From an uncultured Pelagibacteraceae bacterium (GTDB taxonomy: Bacteria; Pseudomonadota; Alphaproteobacteria; Pelagibacterales; AG-422-B15), in the NCBI GenBank assembly GCA_902526005.1, contig CABZIW010000001.1:220988-284987 (forward strand): a DNA stretch of 64,000 nucleotides, given 5' to 3'. Under the pieces are notes generated by a model. The model worked only from the letters and a program-made list of their open reading frames with translations, was not told where the DNA came from and did no database searches. Below, one piece after another: positions 38,577-48,232 of the stretch. Numbering within the stretch: the first letter of the stretch is position 1; every line of letters starts with the position of its first letter. The translations under genes and the position numbers were made by a program.

Positions 38577-39095
38577 TTATGAGCAGGCTTTATCGATTGC
38601 CGCTAATGCTTTTGTGAATCCGATTAGAGAATATGTATCTGTAATTTTAGTTCCACGGCTTGAGATACTTTTAACTTTCACGCGCGCTCCATTTTTCATA
38701 TCCTTGATCAGCTGCTTGCCATTCTCTCCATCCGCCAACCAAGCCCTTGATTCAACTGTAAAAAATTTATACTTACTACTACCAATGCTCACCTCAACCA
38801 TACTCTTGGGTTTAAATGTGAAGCCGGTATCCACACTCGGCTCATGAAAAGTCTTATCATCTTTAAAATTTGTGATCATCAGAGCATGCTCGCCACGATT
38901 AAGATCTGAGGGATTAGTGGCTATAGGCTCTGATATGATATAACAAATCTTTGCTGCACCGTCTTTAAATTCTTTGGCTTGCCATGCACCACTTTTCCCA
39001 AACGAGCCCAGATGCACGACATCAATCACTGCAAAAGCACTTATTGAACTCAACAGTAAAATTGATAGAATAAGCTTGAAATTTATTAATTTCAT
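38577..39095 (-). CDS. IalB family periplasmic protein
   Basis: This 172-residue exported protein has a signal peptide (about residues 1-22, ending ISAFA). The body matches the invasion-associated locus B family of alphaproteobacteria: GAWQAKEFKDGAAKICYIISEP, MITNF, the VEVSIGSSKYKFF strand, and a C-terminal SLIGFTKALAAIDKACS with one Cys that may pair with the one near residue 51. The function outside Bartonella is unknown; free-living bacteria carry it widely. It lies 6 bp upstream of rlmN and diverges from the oxidoreductase gene across only 30 bp. Confidence 0.9.
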   Translation of the reverse strand: MKLINFKLILSILLLSSISAFAVIDVVHLGSFGKSGAWQAKEFKDGAAKICYIISEPIATNPSDLNRGEHALMITNFKDDKTFHEPSVDTGFTFKPKSMVEVSIGSSKYKFFTVESRAWLADGENGKQLIKDMKNGARVKVKSISSRGTKITDTYSLIGFTKALAAIDKACS

Positions 39096-39125
39096 AATCG
39101 CTAATTTATATCGAGATTCACAATT

Positions 39126-40139
39126 ATGAAAGCAATTGTTTGTAAAGAATTTGGCCCCCCTAGCTCACTTGTTTATGAGGATGTTGAATTACCTGAACTT
39201 AAAAAGAGTCAAATACTGATAGATGTTCACTCTGCTGGTGTTAATTTTCCAGATACTCTAATCATTCAAGATAAGTATCAAGTTAAGCCTCCGCTACCTT
39301 TTTCGCCGGGTGGTGAGATTTCAGGTGTCATCAGCGCAGTCGGTGAAAGTGTTACTGATTGGAAAGTTGGTGACGAAGTTGTTGCTATGATCGGTTTCGG
39401 TGGTTTTAGGGAACAAGTAATTACAAGTCCATCAAATATATTTCGAAAACCAAGTAGTATGGATTTTACCACAGCTTCTTGTTTTACATTGACTTACGGT
39501 ACATCACACTACGCTCTAAAAAATCGTGGTCAACTTAAGGAGGGTGAAAATTTACTCGTTCTGGGTGCCGCAGGAGGTGTTGGTATATCAGCTGTTGAAA
39601 TTGGAAAAGCAATGGGTGCAAAAGTCATAGCTGGTGCATCCTCTGATGAAAAATTAGAAGTGTGTAAAGAGTATGGTGCAGATGAAGTTATTAATTATGG
39701 TAAATATGATTTAACCAATCGAGATCATGTGAAAGAATTTAGAGCAGAAATTTCTAAAGCAACGGGTGGTAAAGGACCTGATGTGATTTATGATCCAGTT
39801 GGAGCAGATTTTACTGAGCCTGCTTTAAGAAGTATTGCGTGGAACGGGCGCTTCCTTGTTATAGGCTGGGCTGCTGGTTATATTCCAAAAATACCGATGA
39901 ACTTGTATTTAATTAAAGGCTGTTCTGCTATTGGTGTATTTTGGGGTCAATTTACAGCCTTAGAGCCACAGGAGCATTTAGCTAACATGAATCAACTTAC
40001 TGGTTGGTATGAAAAGGGAAAATTGAAAGCTCCAGTGACTGAAGTGTTACCGCTTGAAAAAAGCCAACAGGCCCTAGAAACAATTCTAGCTCGTAAGGCT
40101 ACTGGAAAAATAGCACTAACAACATCTTTTTATAAATAG
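39126..40139 (+). CDS. NADPH:quinone oxidoreductase family zinc-independent dehydrogenase
   Basis: This 337-residue medium-chain dehydrogenase/reductase is of the quinone-oxidoreductase (QOR) type. It has the N-terminal GroES-like domain (SAGVNFPDTLIIQDKYQVKPPLPFSPGGEISG) and a Rossmann domain with LLVLGAAGGVGISAVEIGKAMGAKVIAGAS. The zinc ligands of alcohol dehydrogenases are absent, as expected for QOR. The substrate is unknown (quinones or enoyl compounds). The autotransporter gene starts 33 bp downstream with no obvious terminator between, so some cotranscription is possible. Confidence 0.92.
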   Translation: MKAIVCKEFGPPSSLVYEDVELPELKKSQILIDVHSAGVNFPDTLIIQDKYQVKPPLPFSPGGEISGVISAVGESVTDWKVGDEVVAMIGFGGFREQVITSPSNIFRKPSSMDFTTASCFTLTYGTSHYALKNRGQLKEGENLLVLGAAGGVGISAVEIGKAMGAKVIAGASSDEKLEVCKEYGADEVINYGKYDLTNRDHVKEFRAEISKATGGKGPDVIYDPVGADFTEPALRSIAWNGRFLVIGWAAGYIPKIPMNLYLIKGCSAIGVFWGQFTALEPQEHLANMNQLTGWYEKGKLKAPVTEVLPLEKSQQALETILARKATGKIALTTSFYK

Positions 40140-40172
40140 TAGGTATCTAACGTAGACACGCTGGTTTACTAA

Positions 40173-43100
40173 ATGACACATCAAAATAATTATAGAATAA
40201 GCAAAATTATATTTTTCTCATTTTTATTTATTTTTTTATTTCTTATTTCTAGTGCAAATGCAGCTGACAGGTTTTGGGTTGCTAGTGGGAGTGGAGATAA
40301 GATTTGGTGGGATAATAATAACTGGTCCAATCAATCGGGGGGTACCCCAGGGGCAAACCCACCGTCAAATTCCGATAAAGCCTATTTTGATGCCAATAGC
40401 ACACTGGATGTTAACGTAACCACTAATGTCACAGTTAACAAATTAATTATGCGAGGTGGATACACTGGTACAATAAATATAAATATACCGAGTGGACAAT
40501 TCACAGCTAAACAAGGGGTTACTCACAGTGGGGGGCATATAATAGTTTCAGATGGACTATTTAAACTTGGAAAAAAACAATATACCTTAGGTGCTGGCGG
40601 CAATAATCCTACACTCACTTTTACAGGTAGTACTAGTACATTCAGATTAGATCACAATTTTGTAATGTATAACGGATCTACATTTACTGCTCCTGGAGCT
40701 GGTGCCTCTCGTTTTATTTTAAAAGGTGGCTTTCGGCTTATGGGGGGAACATTTAATCATAATAACGGCACACTAAGGATGAACCCTAGATACGATGGTC
40801 CGGGTGAAAGTGCTTTAGGTGCAGGAATTACAATCTCTGGTGGTCCTGGTCCTAATAAAAATTTTTATAATTTAACTAAAGGCAATAATAAAAACGTAAC
40901 TCTTTACACCGATATTGAAGTAGAAAATAAATTACAGGTTGTTGGAACAGGAAGGATCAGGGCTAATGGCCACGATATAACCGTTGGTGGTGATTGGGAT
41001 ATGCAAAATAGCACAAATTTTGTACCAAGTACTGGACAAGTTATTTTTAATGGATCCTCAGCGCAAACTATTGATATGCCAGATAATTTTAGCAATTTAA
41101 CTATAGCCAATACTGCTGGGGTTGTATCGCTAACAGGAAACAGTCAATTAAGAGTTAGTGGAACACTTACCATAAACAATGAAGCTAATTTTGATATTAA
41201 CGGTAAAAATTTAAGAAAAAATGCATCAACTACTAACCCAGTTACGCTTGTCAATAACGGTAACTTGCAACTTCAAGGAAATGAAACCGTTTATATTACA
41301 CCAGACACTGATAGTGGAACTGTAACCTATGATGGTTCCGGGGCTACTGGCTTAGCAGCGGGTAACAGTTATTTTAATTTAGTTTTTAATCAATCAGGTA
41401 CATCGACACTTGATGCTAATTTAGATGTTAATGGCGACCTCACCATAACAAGTGGAACATTAGATGCGAGCACTAGTAACCATGATATTGCTGTGGGAGG
41501 CGACTGGACAAATAATGGTAGTTTTATATCTCGCTCAGGAACAGTAACTTTTGATAATAATTCAAATGTATTTTCTGGAGGCACTGGCGCAAGTAATGAT
41601 TTTAATGATGTTGTTTTAAGTGGTTCAGCAGGCAGCCAATCAGATAATATGAAAGTTAATGGAGATTTTACTATATCTTCTTCTGGTACTTGGTCAACGA
41701 ACTGTAACACACTCACAGTTGATGGAAATCAGGATGCAGGAATTGGTACAATAGCAAACTCGCTCACTCCGGATGTTGACTCATTTATCCCAGCGAATGG
41801 AAACTCAACACATGCTGCAGGAGATAATATAACAATTAATTTTAATACAGGATTAAGAAAAGCTAGTGACGACAGTGATTTAACTAATTCTAATATCGAT
41901 GCCCATATTACACTAAAAGATACAAACTCAAGTGGAGCAGATATTTCTTTTGATGCAACAATTGATGCTTCTGATCAAGTCGTTACTATTAATCCTGACG
42001 CTAATTTTAACAGCTCTCAAGTTGTGTATGTTGCTGTTACTGATAACACTCTTGAAAACGCTTGCAATACAGCTTTGCCTGCCCACTCTGCAACATTTAC
42101 AGTAGCTGATACTGAAGGTCCTACATTAAGTTCATCGAACCCTGCTGATGGGGCTACGACTATGGGAGTCAATTCAAATATAGTACTCACATTTAATGAA
42201 TCTGTAACTGCTATCGCAAATAAAAATATTACAATTTATTCAGGAGAAACTCTAATTGAAACTATTGAGGCAACAGACTCAAAAGTAACAGGTTCTGGAT
42301 CATCAGAAATTACAATTAATCCTGCTACTACTTTAGATGAAAAAACTGATTATTATATTAAAATTGATTCAGGGTCATTTGAAGATAGTTCAGGCAATCT
42401 TTATACCGGAATAACAAACGTTACTGACTTAAATTTTACAACTGCTGATACGACAGCCCCTGTTGTAACGATCACTCCATCAAACGGCCAAACAGGAATC
42501 GGAATGAACACCAACATTACGATCGAATTTGATGAAGCAATTAGAAAATCTGATGATAGTGAAATAACTGATACAAGCGTGGATGATCACATCATTCTCA
42601 AAGAAACAGATTCTAGTGGAGCAAATATTTCTTTTGATGCAACAATTAATACCGCTAAAACAATCATAACGATTGATCCAACAAGTGATTTTTCAAGTTC
42701 ACAAACAATATATGCAGCCATTAAAGCCGAAGTTGAAGATTCTTCAGATAACGCAATAAGTCTATCTGAAACATCATTTACAACTGCTACACCCACTAAT
42801 CCTCCAACAGTTTCTATAAGCGCTGAAGCAGGCGTTCCTGTGAATACTAATATTACAATTGAATTCGATAAATCAGTCAGGTTGCTAAGTGATGAGGAAT
42901 TATTAGATACCAATGTTGGCAGCTTAATATCTCTTAAAGATACGGATGTTAATGGTAATAATATTAGCTTTGTTGCAACAATTAATTCCGCTAAAACAAA
43001 AATCACCATCAATCCAGTAGGTAATTTTACAAGTGGGCAAACAATTTACGCTGCAATAGGGGGAACCGTTGAAGATTTTTTCGACAACGCTATTAGTGCT

Positions 43101-46091
43101 GCATCAGCAACATTTACGGTTGCAGACAATCTACCACCTACATATGTATTTAACCCTCCAGATTCTGAAATAAATGTTGCAGTAAGTTCAAATCTGACAA
43201 TTACTTTTAATGAAGCTGTAAGAAATATTAATGATACAGCTTTAACCGATAGCAATGTGGACAGTTTAATAACATTAAAAGATACCGACGCAAATGGATC
43301 GAATATTGCATTCAACGCAACAATTGATGCAGATAAGAAAATTATAACAATAAACCCAACTAGTAATTTTTCCAGTGAGCAAGAAGTCTATTTAGCAATA
43401 GGTGCAACAGTTGAAGATTCCTCAGATAACGCAATAACTGCAGGAAGCTCATCATTCATGGCCGTCGACTCAAATCCTCCTGATGTGGAATTCTTTCCAA
43501 CCAACTCATCAACTGGTGTAGCGGTTAATTCTGATGTGACCATTTCTTTTTCTGAACCTATTAGAAACACAGACGATACACCCGTTACCGATTCAAATGT
43601 TGATGCTTTAATCACATTGAAACAAACCAATTCTTCTGGATCGGATATATCATTCTCAGCTGTTATTGACGATGCAAAACAAATGATAACAATTACCCCA
43701 TCAAGTGAGTTTTCAAGTGAGCAAGTTGTCTATGTGGCAATCGGTACAACTGTTGAGGATGAATGGGATAATGCAATAAGTGCGTCTTCGTCGACATTTA
43801 CTACGGCAGATGCAACTGCACCAAGTGTAAACTTTGATCCTGAGGATACCGCAACTGGAATTCCCATTGAATCTAATGTTACACTTACATTTTCTGAAGC
43901 TATTAGAAACGTCGATGATACGGCTATTACAAATTCTAATGTTGGTGACTTAATTACTCTTGAATATGCATATGACGGTATACCTGTTGCTTTTTCAGCC
44001 ACTATTGATGGGACAAAAAAAGTAATCACTATTAATCCTGATAGTGATTTTATAAGTGGTGAAGTTGTATTTGTGTCAATTGAGTCTGTAGAAGATAATT
44101 CAGGAAATGCAATGAGTTCCACATCTGGTACCTTCAGTGTTACGGATGTCACTCCTCCAGTTGTTGCCTTCAGCCCTGCAAACTTAGCAACCAATGTATC
44201 TGTTGATACAGACATTTTCATACTATTTGATGAAGAAATAAGGCTTATTGATAACTCCGATATAAATAATATCAATGTTGATAATCTCATAACTCTAAAA
44301 GATACTAATTCTAGCGGAGCCGACATATCTTTTGATGCAACGATTAATGCCAATAACAAACTAATAACAATCGATCTAACGAACGATTTATCAAGTGAGC
44401 AGATTGTATATGTTGGTATTGGTTCAACAGTTGAAGATTCTTATGATAATGCCATCTCAAATTCTTTTGCAATATTTACGGTAGGAGATTCTCTTCCTCC
44501 TACGGTAAGTATTGATGCTGTTATTACCGCCTCTATTGCTACCAATTCTGATATTACATTTACATTTAGTGAGCCTGTTCGAAATCTTGACGACACTGAA
44601 ATAACTAATTTAAACGTTGGAAGCTTAATTGCTCTTAAAGATACCGATGCCAATGGTACAGATCTTTCATTTACCGCTTCAATAAATTCAGCTAAGACTG
44701 TAATTACGATTGATCCAACAAATAATTTTACAAGTGGTCAAATAATTTATGCCGCTATTGGTGCAACAGTAGAAGATTTTAATAATAACGTTATACCCGC
44801 CACTAGCAAAACTTTTACAGCAGAGTACTTAATTGAGGATTTAACAAATCCTATGAGTGATAAGGATTTTGTTGGACTTCTGAAAGCTCAAGCTGAAACA
44901 GCAAAAAGATTTATTCAACAAACTACTTCTTCAATATTTAAACGTATAGAGTGGTTGAGAAGAAACAAAGATAAAAGTGAGTTATCCCATCAGGGAGTAA
45001 GTGTTAATTTTAGTAACTCAGATCTGCATGGAATTTCAAACGCACTTCAATTTTCAAAACTCATTAATCAATCTGGAGATTTATTTTCAAATAATTGGTC
45101 TGTATGGAGCGAAGGGAATATCTCCGTCGGTGAGATTGACTCTGATGGCATTTCTTCACTAAGGGACATTACAACAAACGGTATAACTCTTGGAATAGAC
45201 AACAAAATTGATGATAATCATATTTTGGGAGCTGCATTAAGAGTCGGCAAAGATGATGTAAATGTTGGATCCTCAGGCCATTCTTTGGATACTAATGCAT
45301 ACAGCTTATCGTTTTATGCTACTGCACCACACACTGATCAAACATACATTGATATAAATGTTGGACTTGGATTATTAGAAATGGATCTTTCTCGATCTCA
45401 CGCGTCTGGAACTATATTAGGCAATAGAGATGGAAAGCAATTGTATGGCTCCATAGTTTATAGCGCAGAACTTGAGAAAAATGATATTAATTTATCGCCT
45501 TATGGAAGAATTGATGGAGGTTATACAAAGTTATCCAGCTTTAGCGAAAAAGGAACAATTGCTGCCTTAAGATATGACGAACAAACAATTAAAACAGCCA
45601 TTATCTCTCTTGGAATATTAGCTGACGACGAAATAAAATTTAATGATTTAAATCTTAACACTTACGGTCGACTTGAATACGGAAGAGACGTCAGCTCTTC
45701 TTCAAATGCCAGTGTATCTTACATAGCCTTGCCTAATACAATTTATTCTCTCAAGGTTGAAGATGAGAAATCTAGCAACATTAGAGCTGCACTTGGAACT
45801 GATATAGAAACCCCGAGCGAATGGTTTTACCAATTAGATTATGAGCTTAATTACAGACCAGGTTCTTCACAAATGAATAGCTTTAGCGCTTTAGCTTCTT
45901 ATGAGTTAGATTTAGATAGTATGATAAATCTATCTTTAAATAGTGAGCCATCTTCATATTCAACAGCAAGAATTGAACTTGATTCAAGATTGATGAATGG
46001 ATGGTTTTTCAATGGATCTTACGAATTCATAGATCGAGATGATCTAAGTAATGAAAATTCAATAAATATAAAAGCAGTAAGATATTTTTAA
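40173..46091 (+). CDS. Giant autotransporter with beta-helix-like N-terminus and nine Ig-like repeats
   Basis: This 1972-residue surface protein is probably secreted by the type V route. Residues 1-31 form a signal peptide (ending SSANAA). Residues about 32-530 are Asn/Thr/Gly-rich, starting with a WWDNNNWS motif and including two HDI(T/A)VGGDW units, suggestive of a right-handed beta-helix. Residues about 534-1552 are nine tandem Big_5/SwmB-type Ig-like domains of about 113 residues, each with an FxExxR strand, a VDxLITLKDT-like strand and a VEDxxDNAI turn. A helical linker (TAKRFIQQTTSSIFKRIEWL) precedes a barrel of about 330 residues (from about 1641, NWSVWSEGNISVG) ending in AVRYF. It is probably an adhesin or biofilm factor. 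Its size is exceptional in such a compact genome. Confidence 0.88.
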   Translation: MTHQNNYRISKIIFFSFLFIFLFLISSANAADRFWVASGSGDKIWWDNNNWSNQSGGTPGANPPSNSDKAYFDANSTLDVNVTTNVTVNKLIMRGGYTGTININIPSGQFTAKQGVTHSGGHIIVSDGLFKLGKKQYTLGAGGNNPTLTFTGSTSTFRLDHNFVMYNGSTFTAPGAGASRFILKGGFRLMGGTFNHNNGTLRMNPRYDGPGESALGAGITISGGPGPNKNFYNLTKGNNKNVTLYTDIEVENKLQVVGTGRIRANGHDITVGGDWDMQNSTNFVPSTGQVIFNGSSAQTIDMPDNFSNLTIANTAGVVSLTGNSQLRVSGTLTINNEANFDINGKNLRKNASTTNPVTLVNNGNLQLQGNETVYITPDTDSGTVTYDGSGATGLAAGNSYFNLVFNQSGTSTLDANLDVNGDLTITSGTLDASTSNHDIAVGGDWTNNGSFISRSGTVTFDNNSNVFSGGTGASNDFNDVVLSGSAGSQSDNMKVNGDFTISSSGTWSTNCNTLTVDGNQDAGIGTIANSLTPDVDSFIPANGNSTHAAGDNITINFNTGLRKASDDSDLTNSNIDAHITLKDTNSSGADISFDATIDASDQVVTINPDANFNSSQVVYVAVTDNTLENACNTALPAHSATFTVADTEGPTLSSSNPADGATTMGVNSNIVLTFNESVTAIANKNITIYSGETLIETIEATDSKVTGSGSSEITINPATTLDEKTDYYIKIDSGSFEDSSGNLYTGITNVTDLNFTTADTTAPVVTITPSNGQTGIGMNTNITIEFDEAIRKSDDSEITDTSVDDHIILKETDSSGANISFDATINTAKTIITIDPTSDFSSSQTIYAAIKAEVEDSSDNAISLSETSFTTATPTNPPTVSISAEAGVPVNTNITIEFDKSVRLLSDEELLDTNVGSLISLKDTDVNGNNISFVATINSAKTKITINPVGNFTSGQTIYAAIGGTVEDFFDNAISAASATFTVADNLPPTYVFNPPDSEINVAVSSNLTITFNEAVRNINDTALTDSNVDSLITLKDTDANGSNIAFNATIDADKKIITINPTSNFSSEQEVYLAIGATVEDSSDNAITAGSSSFMAVDSNPPDVEFFPTNSSTGVAVNSDVTISFSEPIRNTDDTPVTDSNVDALITLKQTNSSGSDISFSAVIDDAKQMITITPSSEFSSEQVVYVAIGTTVEDEWDNAISASSSTFTTADATAPSVNFDPEDTATGIPIESNVTLTFSEAIRNVDDTAITNSNVGDLITLEYAYDGIPVAFSATIDGTKKVITINPDSDFISGEVVFVSIESVEDNSGNAMSSTSGTFSVTDVTPPVVAFSPANLATNVSVDTDIFILFDEEIRLIDNSDINNINVDNLITLKDTNSSGADISFDATINANNKLITIDLTNDLSSEQIVYVGIGSTVEDSYDNAISNSFAIFTVGDSLPPTVSIDAVITASIATNSDITFTFSEPVRNLDDTEITNLNVGSLIALKDTDANGTDLSFTASINSAKTVITIDPTNNFTSGQIIYAAIGATVEDFNNNVIPATSKTFTAEYLIEDLTNPMSDKDFVGLLKAQAETAKRFIQQTTSSIFKRIEWLRRNKDKSELSHQGVSVNFSNSDLHGISNALQFSKLINQSGDLFSNNWSVWSEGNISVGEIDSDGISSLRDITTNGITLGIDNKIDDNHILGAALRVGKDDVNVGSSGHSLDTNAYSLSFYATAPHTDQTYIDINVGLGLLEMDLSRSHASGTILGNRDGKQLYGSIVYSAELEKNDINLSPYGRIDGGYTKLSSFSEKGTIAALRYDEQTIKTAIISLGILADDEIKFNDLNLNTYGRLEYGRDVSSSSNASVSYIALPNTIYSLKVEDEKSSNIRAALGTDIETPSEWFYQLDYELNYRPGSSQMNSFSALASYELDLDSMINLSLNSEPSSYSTARIELDSRLMNGWFFNGSYEFIDRDDLSNENSINIKAVRYF
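41772..44829 (+). repeat. Nine tandem ~340-bp coding repeats (Ig-like domains) inside the autotransporter gene
   Basis: Nine diverged in-frame repeats of about 340 bp. Each begins near a (P)PxV motif and ends near TFTVAD. Repeats 1 and 8 share the identical peptide LKDTNSSGADISFDATI (41913-41963 and 44295-44345) but use different synonymous codons at 8 of 17 positions. Repeat 2 is the most divergent and repeat 7 lacks the LKDT strand (LEYAYDG instead). Confidence 0.85.
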
Positions 46092-46106
46092 TTAATAGCC
46101 GCTGGC

Positions 46107-46467
46107 AAAAAATACTAAATGGAAGCTGGGTGGGTTATGATGACGATGGTTACTCAAGGAGTGAAGCGATCATTTTACACGGCCCCGCATGCCCAGGTCA
46201 AAAAATACTAAATGGAAGTTGGGGTGGTTATGATGATAATTACTCAAGGAGTGGAGTTATCATGCCTCCTTGGCATGGCCACGCAAAAAATACTAAATGG
46301 AAGTTGGGGTGGTTATGATGATAATTACTCAAGGAGTGGTGCGATCATTTTACACGGTTCCACATGCCCAGGTCAAAAAATACTAAATGGAAGTTGGGGT
46401 GGTTATGATGACGATGATTACTTAAGGAGTTGAGCGATCATTTTTCAAGGTCCCGCATGCCCAAGTC
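46107..46467. repeat. Four-copy tandem DNA repeat (93, 85, 90 and 93 bp units)
   Basis: Units start at 46107, 46200, 46285 and 46375, each opening with AAAAAATACTAAATGGAAG. A fifth, broken copy begins at 46468. Each unit carries TGGGGTGGTTATGATGA, ACT(C/T)AAGGAG and, in three units, a GCATGCCC-like end; unit 2 ends differently (CCTTGGCATGGCCACGC). Read in one frame, units 1-2 and 3-4 give KILNGSWGGYDD plus YSRSG-like peptides, and the length change between GATGACGAT and GATGATAAT variants is 3 bp. Unit 2 breaks the frame. The flanking 46092-46106 and 46468-46570 hold no gene. No homology is recognised. It could be a decayed coding repeat or a structural minisatellite. Confidence 0.85.
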
Positions 46468-46570
46468 AAAAAATGCTGATTTGTGAGGTTAAACTTAGAG
46501 GTTTAGGTTGACCCGATTTTTACTAATATTTCACGATTAAATAATCAGGATTTGTGGGGTATGATTTTGT

Positions 46571-48232
46571 ATGGAAATGTATGACTATGAGTCTGAGGTT
46601 TTAAATGCCGCTGAGAAGTACAAGTTTCCTCTTCACATAATTCCATATTCAAAACAAACTAGGCGTATTGTTCTTGCCGCTGTAAGACAACTTGGTGAAA
46701 ATATTGAATATGCAGATCCTAAATTTTATCGTGACAATGAAATACTTATGGAGGCTGTTAAGCATGGACTTATAAGTTACAGTATTCAAAAAAAATATGC
46801 TAATCCTGAACTATACAAATTATATACTTCAATTCAAAACCACATAAAGAAAATCATTAATGAAAATATAAATAATGAAGATGAGCTTGTGAAAATACTT
46901 TTAACCACAAATGGTGCACTTAAATATATTCCAAAATCAAAACAAAATTTTAATATTGTACATGCCGCTGTAAAAAGACATGGTTATAATATCATATACG
47001 CTAAAAATGAATTTTCAAAAAATCGTGAAATAATTTATACAGCAATTCATAATGGAGGAATTGAATTTGTTGACGATAAAATAATTGATAATGACTTCTT
47101 TCTTCTCAACTTTGCTAGCATGTGTCAGGGTACACTATTTTGGGAGTTAAAAGATTGGTCTGATAGAAGCGAGGTACTTTCAAGTGTACAGACCAATGGA
47201 TCATTAATATATTATGCTACAGAGAAATTAAAAAAGGACCCAATCATAATTAAAGCTGCAGTTAAATCTAATGGATACGCTCTTAAATACGTTCCTGAAA
47301 ATTATAAAAAAGATAAAAAACTTGTTTTATTAGCTCTAAAATCTAATCACAGAGCTATTCATTTTGTTAATAAAAGATTATTAGATGATAAAGAAGTAGC
47401 TCAAATGGCAATAAAAGGTAATGGTGGAAACATTTTGTATGTAGGTGAAAAACTTCAAAATGATAAAAATTTAATACTTGAGGCAGTAAAAACATTCAGT
47501 GCCATTTTTTTGTTTTATGACAAAAAATCCCCACATGTTGGAAAGAGAAAAAGTATTCTTGATGATGAAAATTTTGTAATAAAATGTCTAAAGAAAAATG
47601 GAGACGCAGCATGGAGTTTGCCAGAAATTAATAAGAAATACTATATGACAGCTATTAAGTCTGGAATGAGCTTTGCAACATATGAATACTTAGATGCGCG
47701 TGAAATTGAGAAGAGCCTAAGTGACAAAGACCTGGATTTGATTGAAAACACGAACTTTAGAGAAAACGAAGACGATAGAGAATATTTTTTAAATGAGTTG
47801 CAGTCAGAAAGATTTAGGGATGTAATTTATAAACTTCCCTATACAGACCTCAAATATAATTTAGAATTTGCAATAGATGTAATTAATCTTGGTTTTGGAA
47901 ATTATATTTTTGACTACTTACTCGAGGAGCATAAAAGAGATCCTGAAGTGGCAGCATTAGTACTAAAGCCTTATAGCAGCGTTGAATCTATCGTTCATGT
48001 CAATTCAAATATTATGAAAAGGGATATTAATTATAGACAATTTTGTAGCAATTATGATTGGATGTCACAAAAATTGATAAATGAACCTGAAATCAAATCT
48101 AATCTTAATAAAATTCATCAAATGTGTTTAAGAAAAAAAATTGAGATATTTAAGGGTAAATACGAAGAATACCATAACTGGAAATTTAAAGAGGAAATAA
48201 TTAAGAATCAAGGTCCCCAACATAATTCTTAA
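46571..48232 (+). CDS. DUF4116 repeat protein
   Basis: This 553-residue soluble protein has no signal peptide. Residues about 20-340 contain tandem DUF4116-like units of about 45 residues, with a pattern such as NGYALKYVPENYKKDKKLVLLALKSN and GGNILYVGEKLQNDKNLILEAVK. The C-terminal 200 residues are helical and charged without a recognised domain. DUF4116 occurs in protists, giant viruses and scattered bacteria and has no established function; it may be a protein-interaction solenoid. The Lys/Asn-rich composition, isolation and adjacency to the tandem repeat suggest an acquired accessory gene. An alternative start is Met3 (46577). Confidence 0.85.
   Translation: MEMYDYESEVLNAAEKYKFPLHIIPYSKQTRRIVLAAVRQLGENIEYADPKFYRDNEILMEAVKHGLISYSIQKKYANPELYKLYTSIQNHIKKIINENINNEDELVKILLTTNGALKYIPKSKQNFNIVHAAVKRHGYNIIYAKNEFSKNREIIYTAIHNGGIEFVDDKIIDNDFFLLNFASMCQGTLFWELKDWSDRSEVLSSVQTNGSLIYYATEKLKKDPIIIKAAVKSNGYALKYVPENYKKDKKLVLLALKSNHRAIHFVNKRLLDDKEVAQMAIKGNGGNILYVGEKLQNDKNLILEAVKTFSAIFLFYDKKSPHVGKRKSILDDENFVIKCLKKNGDAAWSLPEINKKYYMTAIKSGMSFATYEYLDAREIEKSLSDKDLDLIENTNFRENEDDREYFLNELQSERFRDVIYKLPYTDLKYNLEFAIDVINLGFGNYIFDYLLEEHKRDPEVAALVLKPYSSVESIVHVNSNIMKRDINYRQFCSNYDWMSQKLINEPEIKSNLNKIHQMCLRKKIEIFKGKYEEYHNWKFKEEIIKNQGPQHNS

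Noticed and set aside
43730..44359. Long antisense open frame (209 codons) and five similar ones inside the autotransporter gene
   Set aside because: They recur in the same antisense frame because the Ig-like repeats repeat the same codon bias. No start signal or family-like sequence is seen.
46130..46433. Two overlapping open frames of 62 and 73 codons in the tandem repeat
   Set aside because: They are in different frames of the same repeat and have no proper leader. The 85-bp unit breaks the frame between them, so I list the region as a repeat and not as genes.
46107..46480. CRISPR-like array
   Set aside because: Units are near-identical along their first half with no 25-37 bp repeat alternating with unique spacers, only four copies, and no cas genes anywhere in the window.
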